DNA of 64,000 nt, taken from assembly GCA_009982845.1 (NCBI GenBank), contig JAADKB010000013.1, positions 1,178,001-1,242,000 on the forward strand, read 5' to 3'. Origin of the DNA: Delphinella strobiligena. Its lineage: Eukaryota > Ascomycota > Dothideomycetes > Dothideales > Dothioraceae. The notes under the pieces are model-generated. The model made no database searches, was not told where the DNA came from, and was given only the letters and a program-made list of their open reading frames with translations. The position numbers were made by a program, and so were the translations under genes. This document shows, piece after piece, positions 55,247 to 64,000 of this stretch (position 1 is its first letter; each line of letters begins with the position of its first letter).

Positions 55247-58170
55247 TCACGATTCCGTGGGAACAAGTACTCCGTCGCACCACTCTTGTTCTTTCGCGCC
55301 CCGTTCAATCAGTAGTCTGATGACTCTTTGTATGATGGGCAGCGTTTCTCCATCAGCTCTGTCGATGCTGCACCGTAGTACACGGAGAGCGGAGTAGCGC
55401 TTCTTGAACCGCGCTCTTTTCGTAGCATGTGTCTCTATAACAGCATTTAGATTGGCGCGATGAAGCACTAGCAGCTCTAGTATCTTTGCAAAACATTCGT
55501 TTCCCCCTTGCTGGTGAAACTCATATAATGCGGTTGACCAGGCACTCCGTCCATTGAAGGATTTGTTTGGGTTCGCGCCATTCTCAAGGAGGATTGTGAC
55601 TATCATGGGATCCAGGTGCATACGATATGGCAACCTGGGTCGTACTGCGTGGTCCAACAGAGGCCGTCCTTTCTTCTGGATGAGGACTTTGCCATGCTCA
55701 TTGAATTCTGCGGCCACATAGTGACACAAGCCTCTATCGATGCAGAATGATAAGAAGGAATCATACCATTCACCTTTATTTCTGTCATCGTTACGCAAGC
55801 AATTGCACCAATGGTACAACTCTTTAGGTCGATTTCTTGTCCAATAGAGACTCATTGTGCGATCCATCTCATGAAGAAGTTCAACTTGGACGGATGTGTT
55901 TGTCGTCTGCTTGGCGAATGTCGCCGCTACTTCGATGAGAATGAGAATTGAGTCCCTTCCCTCCCACCAGCCTTCAGACTTCGGGACTTCCAGATGCTTG
56001 AGCTGCGTGATGTATGAACTTAACAAAGCCATGTTCGGATCGAAGTCCTCCGCCGAGCCAGTCAGAATTGTGTCCCAATTGGCCCTGTCATTCAAGAAGT
56101 CCGTGACAGTCTTGTGGAGGAACTGCACTTCTGCTCCCAACAGTGTCATTCCACTCTGTACAGTTGTAGACTGATCGAATTCGCCGGAATAACGATTCCA
56201 CTTATCGTGGATCTCGATCAAGCCACAACATCTACTTTTGAGTCGACGTTCGAGGCTAGCACGTCGTTCGCTGGACTGAGCGAGATTCAAAGGACCATCT
56301 CTCGTCCCAGCGTCGAGCGCAGTGGTTCCCTCTGCGGCGAAGGAAAGCATTGTTGCCGTTAGCACGCTATCATGACTAACTAGATTTCCCTCGTGCTCTG
56401 CGGTGTTTTGGAACTGACGCACTATCTGAAATATACGAGATGCTTCTGAACGATAACGTTGAGGAATCTTGCGGAATGTGTGGCGAAAAAGATCTTCAAG
56501 AGCTTCTGGCAAGTCATCAAGTGTTTTTTGAAGCTCTTCTATCCCATCACCATCCGTGAGACCTTCGAGAAAAGACTCCACGACTAGCCGCACCCATAGG
56601 AAGACGCCAGACGCTTTGGAGATAATAGCAGATGCCAGGTTCCCAGCACTCGCTGGACTCTTCATGAGAAGATTCGCCATTCTCGGGTGACGTTCAACTT
56701 TGTCGTCCACGTAAATCTTGATATCGTCCGCGGTCAAGTCCTGAAGTCTGAGTTGGTGTTCTTGGGCGAAGGCTTCTTCAAAAACGAGCAATGGTCTGCT
56801 AGAAACAACTAGTTTCATATTCTTGGACGTCGACACGGATTTGAAGAGCTCTGCAAGGCCGGGATATTCCATTTCGGCACAATCATACTCGTCAAGACCA
56901 TCGATGATCATACAAAGTTTGAAATCAGGATCGAGCTGGCTCATGAGGTTTTGAAATGCTTTTTGCAGCTGAACAAGAGTTGGCTCCGGTGGTAGTGTTG
57001 CAGTATTTCGTAACACTGACTCACGCCAGCTTCCTGTGATCATCATGGGGTATAGCTCAGGACGAGACTTGAGGACATCGTGAAGTATTGAACGTAGAAG
57101 ACCCTCCAAAGTCTTCTGCATCGGAGTTCCATGATTCCAGAAATAGAATGACGAGACAAGAAGTTGATGTGGCTCCGCCCAGGCCTTAAGTGCTTGCTGA
57201 GTTCGAGCGTCGTTCCGAATAAACTTCATAAGCGTCGATTTCCCAGAGGCCGCTTTAGCATTAATCCAATACAGTCCAGAGTCATTGCGTAGCCAGTGGG
57301 AGAAATTGCTCCACCGCTTCTTCTGGTGTTCGGGATCGCAGAAAATCCAGTCGAAAGTTTTCTTGTGAGCGATCACAATCTCCTCTTCGCGATCCTCCAT
57401 TTTGTAAAACATGAGGCTCCGTAGGATATGTTTCTGCATAGCTTGAGAGAAATCAAACGACTCTACATCTTGCCATGGCGTTGTAGAATTTGTGTTGCTC
57501 GGTCCTGTCGAAGCTCTGATGGCAGCAAGAAGTTCAAGGTGTCGCTGTATAGCATCCTGGTCCGCGTGAACCTTTTGTCGAATCAGGTCGCTCATGATGC
57601 GAGAAAGATCATCGTGTTGAGTGATTATCAGCTGGGAAGACTGCTGGAAGGTTACACTCAGACCGTCCAAACTGTTCTTGTTTGTTATCACAACACGTAG
57701 TGTCAGCTCCGCCCGAAAGCCGTGCAGGCGTTCAAGGATCGCATCGATCTTGTCTTTCTTCCATACAGTCAAGAATGCTTCGAGAGCGCTCTTCCAGAGC
57801 GGAACATTTCTGTCGACTTTGAGGCGGTTGAGCAGATGTAATAGCTCATCCGAAATGGCAACACTAGTCTCTGCAAGCTCCTCAAGTGCCTGAAATGAGT
57901 AAAATCAATATTGTAATTGCAAGCGTCGGATTTTCAAAATTCTTGCCTCATCATTGGTGTCTTGCATATAATTAGCCGCGTGTCTTCGTTGAATAGACAA
58001 TTTCAGTTCTTCATTTATGTCGCTGAAGTCTTGAGCTATCTGTGCAATTTCCTTGTGATCCTTTGTCGAGCCAGATCGGTATATTTCGTGTGATTTCGAA
58101 AGGACTTTCGTGCTGAAATCATCACAGCCATGATGGAGCTTGCGAACGAAAGCGCAGATATCGGGTCCAT
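55247..58170 (-). CDS. NACHT-domain NLR (STAND NTPase) with ankyrin-like C-terminus; apparent 5' frameshift
   Basis: Main exon 55247-57889 (880 codons) plus an upstream exon (57947 to about 58170) joined across a 57-bp intron with a GC donor (GAG/GCAAGA) and TTTCAG acceptor. The upstream exon starts with MDPISALSFASSI, the hallmark N-terminus of many fungal NLRs, but the continuation DDFSTKVLSKSHEIYRSG, which leads in frame into ALEELAETS, is in another frame; a one-base loss or two-base gain near 58115-58137 is implied. The NACHT core has Walker A AKAASGKST within GLYWINAKAASGKSTLMKFI and Walker B LCMIIDGLDEYD, then KLVVSSRPLLVFE and the winged-helix-like segment. The C-terminal part has ankyrin-like pieces (MIVTILLENGANPNKSFNGR, IQRVIRLLIERGAKEQ). 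Family members act in non-self recognition and cell death; this role is inference. If the frameshift is real the protein may start elsewhere or be inactive. Confidence 0.8.
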
Positions 58171-59552
58171 CTTGCCAGGAATCCGTTGATTAAAATTGTC
58201 ATCATTTTCTTACTGAAGTCTGAGGTTCCGAGGGGTTTAAGAAGTAGCGACCGCGCAGTTAGCGAGTCTGACATAGATACAGCCTCTTCAGGTACCTTAG
58301 CGTGCTTAGCTACTCAGCCCTAGCCCAAAGCTGCAGGTGGGTGATTCTGGTGACCTGCTGCTGTTCACAAGTAAATGTTTTGCAACTTATAGTGAATTAT
58401 AGCCGCTGCACTGTGCGTTTATAGAATATATATAGCGCTGTATAGAAAATGTAGCGTATAGCCGCTGCTCTTATAGCTATAGATTCGAGCTTCAAAGCTT
58501 AAAACAGCTGACCAGATACGCTAGCACTACCCTTTCGCAGTCAGCGCTACTGGTGACCCGCATCATCCCTAGCTGCAGGCTGCACTGTTGTGCTACGTAC
58601 CTGAGCGCTTGCTACAAAATGCATGCGGGCTATGAACCGGACATCTATAGGATTTCCAGCGGACATGTGCACTGTGCGGGAGCGTTTGACTCATGAGAAT
58701 ATTTATGCATACGCACGGTGCACATGTCCGCTGGAAATCCTATGGATGTCCGGTTCATAGCCCGCATGTACAAAATGGGGCAGGGTAGATAACTTTTGCT
58801 CCAAGACACAAAGAATCGTCGCATCACTCGATATCTCTACTTGTGAGTGTACAATCACAAGAATAATTCTAGATCTAGTGATATAGTTTCTATTCTGCAT
58901 CAAAGTCAGTATATTGATCTGTCGCACCCCGTAACGCGACTGTGTCGGTGACGTGAGTTTGCCCCCCTCAGATCATGTACTCCGCCCCACCGAGCACCGA
59001 CGCCATTAGAGTCTTAATGCAATTAATGAAGAAGGGGTGGATTTCCCTACAATCGTCCAAGGCCAGAAGAGCTGACGTTGCCTGGCAAAACGCATAAGAG
59101 AGACGTGACGACGGCCCAATCGTGGTTACGGGTCATACAGCATGTTCGTTGATCGAGATGCACGAGTTACAATGGCTAAGCAAACGTCGTGTCCTAGATC
59201 TCCAGCATTTTTGAAGTTCCATCAATTGCAAGCAAGCGGAATGGGATCAAGGGACTTGTTCTAGTGTTTTTTGGGGGAAATGGTATCTCAAGATCTCAGC
59301 CGTGCTCTTTGACACTGGCATTCACCTTTTATGTATCTGCTGTCGTGGTAGTAGAAGATACATGGTGAAGAGGGGTAGAGGCAGAAACTACGAGAGCCAC
59401 AGAGCGTTTCAGGCTTGGGTACGATTTTCTGGCGATGTTGATATTTCGAGCATACGTCATGTCTTCTGATGCGTTCGTGTTCAGGTCTCCCATTTCGAGA
59501 CGACCCTTTGTAACCTACTGGACTCCAAGACCACCATCTATCCGCTCTTTCC
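58171..59552. other. intergenic region with MITE
   Basis: Between the NLR (-) and the aminopeptidase (-). It contains a TATAG-rich tract (about 58386-58490, with TATAGCCGCTGC twice) and a complete MITE (58613-58777). No gene is supported; the 60- to 75-codon frames overlap the MITE. Confidence 0.55.
58613..58777. mobile_element. 147-bp hairpin MITE with 9-bp target duplication (Mutator-like)
   Basis: The element spans 58622-58768. Its two 57-bp arms (58622-58678 and 58712-58768) are inverted copies differing at two positions, both C/T transitions, around a 33-base loop. Termini read CATGCGGG...CCCGCATG. The 9-bp sequence TACAAAATG lies directly outside both ends (58613-58621 and 58769-58777), as expected of a target-site duplication. 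Nine bases fits Mutator-like elements best, which is inference. There is no coding capacity. It lies about 450 bp upstream of the NLR start. Confidence 0.88.
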
Positions 59553-61799
59553 TTATCCGTACATATCCTTCTCGACTATATCCCTACAAATAGGGTGGTA
59601 GAAGTCCTTGTGCTTCTCGAAAGTTGCCTGGGCTAGCTTCTCATCACACTCCTTGAGGTGTTTGTAGAGTGGACGCACAAACTTCATGCGGCCAACAGTT
59701 CCAAGAAGTTCAGCAGTAGGTTTGTACACGCCCTGGTCGTGAGCCTTGAGACCGACAATGTAAAAGCGGGACACCAACTCCACGTTCTTGCTCTTGGCGT
59801 AGGCGTACTCCTTGCCCATAAGATCGACAAGGTCCGGCTTCAGAGACTTTTCAAGTGTTTGAATAGACTCCAGGAACACAACGCTTTGATTACCTGACCA
59901 GCCTTCAATGTCCTTGGCGGTGGGCTTGAAGGAGGTGTCCTTGCCTGTGTTGAGTGCCTCCCACTTAGAAGCCAGGGCATAGCAGACATCAACCATCGAC
60001 GTGTCAAAGTCCGGCTTTGGTGGGAATCCAGGCTTGTAGAACCATGTGTCCCAGTCGAGATCATTCAGTTTCTTGCTGGCTTCGGCGTCATTGGAGAAGA
60101 AGTCGCTTAGGGTGGCCTTGAAATCGTATGAGTCAAGAGATTTCATCTTCCATGTGGTGAAGTACTGAAGACGAGATTAGTATCGGATCTCGATCCGCTT
60201 GGAATTGTAGAGCAAGACTCACATGAGGGATGAATTTATCCCACTTCTCCTTGCCAATAAGCTTCTCCAAGTAATACAGAAAAGTGGAGCCCTTCTCATA
60301 CGGAATGCTCGAGAAAGCATCATCCGGATCCTGGCCCTTGAGGTCCACAACCAGCTTCGTGAATTCATGATCCTCGCCATAGTTGCTGATGGCGTCGGTC
60401 AATGCCTTCCATCCAATGATGGCAGAGAAGTCGCGGTGGGCCTCTCCGTGAAGGGAGGCCATGATTCTTCGCTCAATGTACACGGTCCAACCCTCATTGA
60501 GCCAGAAGTGCTCCCAGCTGGCATTACTGACGAGGTTGCCGGACCAGGAATGGGCGAGCTCGTGCGCAATAACATCGACGTTTTGGCGATCGCCGGAAAT
60601 AAGTGTTGGCGTAGCAAAAGTGAAGATCGGGTTCTCCATGCCACCGTACGGGAACGATGGTGGCAGGACAAGCACGTTGTAGGTCGTCCAGGCATATGGG
60701 TAGACAATGCTTTCAGCAGCTTGAATGAATTCCTCTGTACTTTCGAACTCCCATTGGCTGGAAACAAGCTCCTCTGGACCAGTCCATACTTGACTTCTAG
60801 GACCGATTGATGCGGATGCAAGATCGCCAGATGCCAAGGCAAAGAGATAAGATGGCATGGGCAGTTCTTGGTTAAAAGTATAAAGCAAGGTTCCGGGCTC
60901 GTCCCCCTTTCCTGCCTCGAAGAGCTTGGAGCCGGTTGGAAGACCAGAGGCGAGTACAGGCAAAGGCGAGCGGATGTTGAAGGTAAATGTAGACTTCACG
61001 TCAGGAGTATCCTGGCACGGGAAAAGAGAGCGAGCGTGGATGGCTTGACATTGTGAGAACATATACGGGTGTCTACCGTTACCGGTCTGCTGCCGCGTCA
61101 TCCATTGGACTGCTGTGCATTTGTCTGTGGTGGAAATGGTAATTTCGAGGTCGGCATCACCGGTCTCGGATGGGACATCAATGGTAAGAGGGCTACCATA
61201 AGGCTCAATGCGGTCGGCTAAGTTCCAATTGACTTTTTTGCCTGCAACCTTGACTTCCTTGACATCGATGAAGCTGGGTTGGAGTCAGTATCGCTTGAAT
61301 TAGTGTATTACACAAAGTGGAAGTATTTTTGGCTCGCCATCTCTTTTACTCCACAGCAATGACTCCGCAACTCAACTTCACGAGATCATTGCAACGTATG
61401 AAAACTTTGAACTCCAATGTCTTTCAGAATCAAGGAAGTAGAAGGAGACACGAACCTAGTATCAAGCACAATCTCCTTGATTCCTTTCGCGAGCCTCTCC
61501 ATGTCATACTTGATCGTTCCCGCGACTTTCTTGGCCTTGAAATCAAGCTCCAAATCAGCAGTCACATGCCTGGTTCTCCAAGCATTATAGTTGCTAAGAG
61601 TATTAGGATCTCTAGGTTGATGAATCTCGGTGTCCACATCACTGGAGATGGGCCGATTGAGGATGGCTGCGGGGGAGCGATGCATGGTGAATGATGAAGC
61701 CGGTGGTGTCGCTCTCTTCGCCTTTACTACTGGAGATGAGATAGCCGGTCTTGACTTGGAGACCAGATTCGTCAGAGAGAAGAAAAGACTCCTTGACAT
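59553..61799 (-). CDS. lap2: leukotriene-A4 hydrolase / aminopeptidase (M1 zinc metallopeptidase)
   Basis: Three exons on the minus strand, 61456-61799, 60223-61273 and 59553-60164, give 668 aa. Introns of 182 bp (GTTCGT...CCCAG) and 58 bp (GTGAGT...TTCAG) restore VLDTSFIDVKEVKVAG and FIPHYFTTWKMKS. The N-terminal beta domain is followed by PYGGMENP (the GxMEN exopeptidase motif) and the zinc site HELAH at 352-356 with the third ligand Glu375 in WLNEGWT. The C-terminal helical domain is complete (DWDTWFYKPGFPPKPDF onward). In fungi this is a cytosolic/nuclear leucyl aminopeptidase that also has epoxide hydrolase activity. Residues 1-40 are Ser/Lys/Arg-rich and could be a mitochondrial presequence; an alternative start is the ATG for MHRSPAAILNR. 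That dual start is inference. Catalytic residues are intact. Confidence 0.94.
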
Positions 61800-62218
61800 G
61801 AGTCTTTTTCGTATTCAAGATAGATATGCTTGTACGGATTTGGGAGGTGAAGTTATTTATGTCATTGGATCAGCTCACCGGATGCACAGACCTTTCTTGG
61901 CATCTTGTAGCTGGGGGTCAGGCGACCCTGTCCACACAATGCGGTTCTGCAAGCGAAAATGAAATTCAGAGTGATTCCCATTCAGAACAACTATAGGACT
62001 GAAGCTGAGAGTAAAAGGAAGAAGCTCCACCTTAGTGTATGCTAGCTCTGCTGATCCACAACCATCCACCATGCTACGGGCACCCTCACCGCTAACTCAA
62101 TAGTTTATACCAAGGTACTGGCAAACCTCCAACTTCAAAGACCTAGCGCAACACCGTCTCAAGTTGAATCGTGGTCTGCTCAAGCATGTGAGCTTCCATA
62201 GCTTGACGAAGCCTGTTG
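61800..62218. other. intergenic region, aminopeptidase promoter
   Basis: Between the aminopeptidase start and the stop codon of the DUF6604-like gene, both on the minus strand. Short open frames have no domain. Nothing else is seen. Confidence 0.5.
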
Positions 62219-64000
62219 TCAACATCGCTGCGAATTGCCCCCCCCACGAGCCGCGTCATTCTTTTTTTGCTGCTGGTGTTGAACGTCACCGCGTTCGAAG
62301 ATTTCGGACAATATCGCATCGCTTGCTTCCTTCAACGAGAACAGACCGTTCGGTAATAGCGCAGCCCTGAGTACTGCTGTAGCCAACGAAGTGAGCCCGC
62401 GATCGCCTTGCAATTCAGCATCGGGCCAGCAGAACGTAGGGTCAGCTCCGTGAATAATCAAGTCGCGGACGGTGCGCATCGTTTGGAGGCAGTTTTGGAA
62501 GAGACTGAAATAGTTGTAGTTCAAGTGAGGGGACCCAGCTTCCAAACTTTCCAGGAAGACATCAAGCATCTGCACAGGCTCCAAAGCACAGCTCTTCTGT
62601 TTGCCGCCAAAGACTTCCTTGGCCACGCCGAAGGGATCTGAATAACTGACAGCCTCGTCGGCATTGTCTGACGAGATCGACGAAAGCTCTTGGGATGAGA
62701 ACTTCTTGCGTTGGCATGCTATTACGCCTTCGAAGAGTTTCGCAATGTCGTCCACAGCTGCAGTCGGACGAAGCACTCTTCGACGTCGCTCGTAGCTCAG
62801 CTTAAGGTAAGGCGAGGTGGTTTCCAGCTTCCTGCCCATTCTCTGCGCATTCATTGGCAGTCTGTCTGCATCAAAGATTCCTCTGCCCTGGTTAGCGAAA
62901 GCTGTTGTACTTACCCCCATTGCTAATAAAGAATGGTTCATTATCTCGAAAGGCTCCTTCGGTCGCCCCCCAACAAATATATGTTGCTCTGACTGGAACG
63001 CAATCATGTCTTCCATATCAACCCAGCTCCTGTCGAGAAGCCCATACTGGCGAGCAGCATTGTACAGGTGGGCGCAGGATATGATTATGTTACCAGCGCT
63101 TCCTAGCCCAAGCCCCATAATGTGCATGATTACTTTGAAGTCCATAAGTATCAAGCCTGTTAGTACTGGGTCGTGCTTGAACAGGTAGTTTTCGCCTACA
63201 TCGTCACCTTCTCCTTTAGACCTAATCCTTGTGACACTGCCAACCATGTCTTCATCGCATATCAACTTGGCTTTCTCAATCCAAAGCTGTATAGGTCTTT
63301 TAAGGCCTCTATTCCAGCTCTTCAGGCTGGCAATTTCAGGATCAGTATAAGTCTTGGCAAATTCAGTATACTGGGAAAGGGTGGTAGATGCCTCGTCGCA
63401 GAACGTGCGGAGATGCTCGTAACTGGCCGATATGTCTTCATCACACCGCGAGAAGACCACTTGGAGACCGAGGACCAGCTCGAATGAGAATACAACCCAT
63501 GTGGGCACTTTCTTTTTCAAACGCATGATCGCGAAACCTTGCCCGAGCTGATAATTACTGCAGAGAGGGATTTTGTCATGCAGATAAGCTAGACTGGTGT
63601 ATTCGTTGTGGAAATTTTGCCTAGTTTGGTCGAGTTGAGCTGCAGCCCGGTCAAACTCGGAGATGCCGTCAGGTACATCCATTGCACAATAATACATCAG
63701 GTCCTCCGCGCTAGCGGTGCATGCGAAGTTCAGCACGTCCCAGATGTCATGATAGAATAGTTGATTAGGAGCAACTTTGATCTCTCCGGCAGCGCTTCTG
63801 GCTGTTTGGCTAGCATCTCCAGACTTGACGTCAATTCCGCTGCCTTCAAGAAATTCGAGAACCTTGGCATGGTCGCCGAACTCCGGGAATATCGCAATCA
63901 TGTCTTCCTCCACTCGGCGTATCATGTTCATAGCTGCGTTAGTGGTCAGAGACAGGCTGCCGAGATCATGCGAGGAACGTGTGGAAGCCTGGTCGGACCA
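62219..64000 (-). CDS. DUF6604-like fungal protein, 5' end beyond window
   Basis: The minus-strand frame is open from the right edge to the stop at 62219, 593 codons, so the start lies outside. The first residues inside the window (SLSLTTNAAMNMIRRVEEDM) and upstream W-S-D-Q resemble the middle of the DUF6604 domain of fungal proteins, where a TTNxAxxLxRRxEE motif follows the FEDLHRL region. The rest is a helical, non-repetitive protein (FALMRLKKK-type segments absent; seen are FSFELVLGLQVVFSRCDEDI and FKVIMHIMGLGLGSAG) without a catalytic motif. The end is low-complexity (QHQQQKKNDAARGGGNSQRC). Members are of unknown function and often sit in accessory regions. An ATG at 63931 could be mistaken for the start, but the homology continues upstream. 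Confidence 0.72.
   Translation of the reverse strand, partial: WSDQASTRSSHDLGSLSLTTNAAMNMIRRVEEDMIAIFPEFGDHAKVLEFLEGSGIDVKSGDASQTARSAAGEIKVAPNQLFYHDIWDVLNFACTASAEDLMYYCAMDVPDGISEFDRAAAQLDQTRQNFHNEYTSLAYLHDKIPLCSNYQLGQGFAIMRLKKKVPTWVVFSFELVLGLQVVFSRCDEDISASYEHLRTFCDEASTTLSQYTEFAKTYTDPEIASLKSWNRGLKRPIQLWIEKAKLICDEDMVGSVTRIRSKGEGDDVGENYLFKHDPVLTGLILMDFKVIMHIMGLGLGSAGNIIISCAHLYNAARQYGLLDRSWVDMEDMIAFQSEQHIFVGGRPKEPFEIMNHSLLAMGVSTTAFANQGRGIFDADRLPMNAQRMGRKLETTSPYLKLSYERRRRVLRPTAAVDDIAKLFEGVIACQRKKFSSQELSSISSDNADEAVSYSDPFGVAKEVFGGKQKSCALEPVQMLDVFLESLEAGSPHLNYNYFSLFQNCLQTMRTVRDLIIHGADPTFCWPDAELQGDRGLTSLATAVLRAALLPNGLFSLKEASDAILSEIFERGDVQHQQQKKNDAARGGGNSQRC

Noticed and set aside
58613..58777. Hairpin as a microRNA-like or structural RNA gene
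   Set aside because: The flanking 9-bp duplications and equal-length arms are better explained by a MITE; transcription would need data.

Overview
The window is nuclear DNA from a filamentous ascomycete (Pezizomycotina). Evidence: spliceosomal introns of roughly 50-180 bp with GTRAGT-type donors and short C/TAG acceptors, a Zn2Cys6 regulator, a NACHT-type NLR, mitochondrial presequences on Mdj1, Pim1/Lon and an SLS1-like protein, and decayed transposon and gene relics. Species cannot be read from the sequence. All exon joins were deduced by eye from reading frame and protein-family continuity.

Region 1 (1-30.2 kb) is a gene-dense housekeeping block. In order: a secreted GH105-type rhamnogalacturonyl hydrolase (+), a glutathione S-transferase (+), a DUF300/Ost-alpha membrane protein (+) tail-to-tail with a four-exon Zn2Cys6 transcription factor (-), an NT-C2 protein (-) sharing a 447-bp divergent promoter with an SLS1-like mitochondrial protein (+), the Rpd3/Sin3 subunit SAP30 (+), mitochondrial DnaJ Mdj1 (+), the ESCRT-associated Bro1 (+), the matrix protease Lon/Pim1 (+) and the 25S rRNA m1A methyltransferase Rrp8 (-). 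Mdj1 and Pim1 act together in mitochondrial protein quality control and lie 4.6 kb apart on the same strand, with Bro1 between them.

Region 2 (30.2-53.2 kb) is a gene-poor, decayed compartment. It holds a broken GH31 alpha-glucosidase, long poly-C runs, a chromodomain relic of a Ty3/gypsy chromovirus, and two families of degenerate repeats in opposite orientation (about 34.4-39.7 kb and 46.1-52.7 kb). These bracket an intact two-gene island: a non-glycolytic triosephosphate-isomerase paralogue (-) and a long-chain acyl-CoA synthetase (+). The arrays, recurring every roughly 0.5-0.7 kb, are the most unusual structure seen here.

Region 3 (53.2-64 kb) is accessory but genic: an unrecognised single-exon gene (-) with a degenerate tandem repeat in its upstream region, a NACHT NLR with ankyrin-like C-terminus (-) that shows an apparent 5' frameshift and a GC-AG intron, a 147-bp hairpin MITE with a 9-bp target duplication, an M1 aminopeptidase/leukotriene-A4-hydrolase homologue (-), and a DUF6604-like protein (-) that runs off the right edge.
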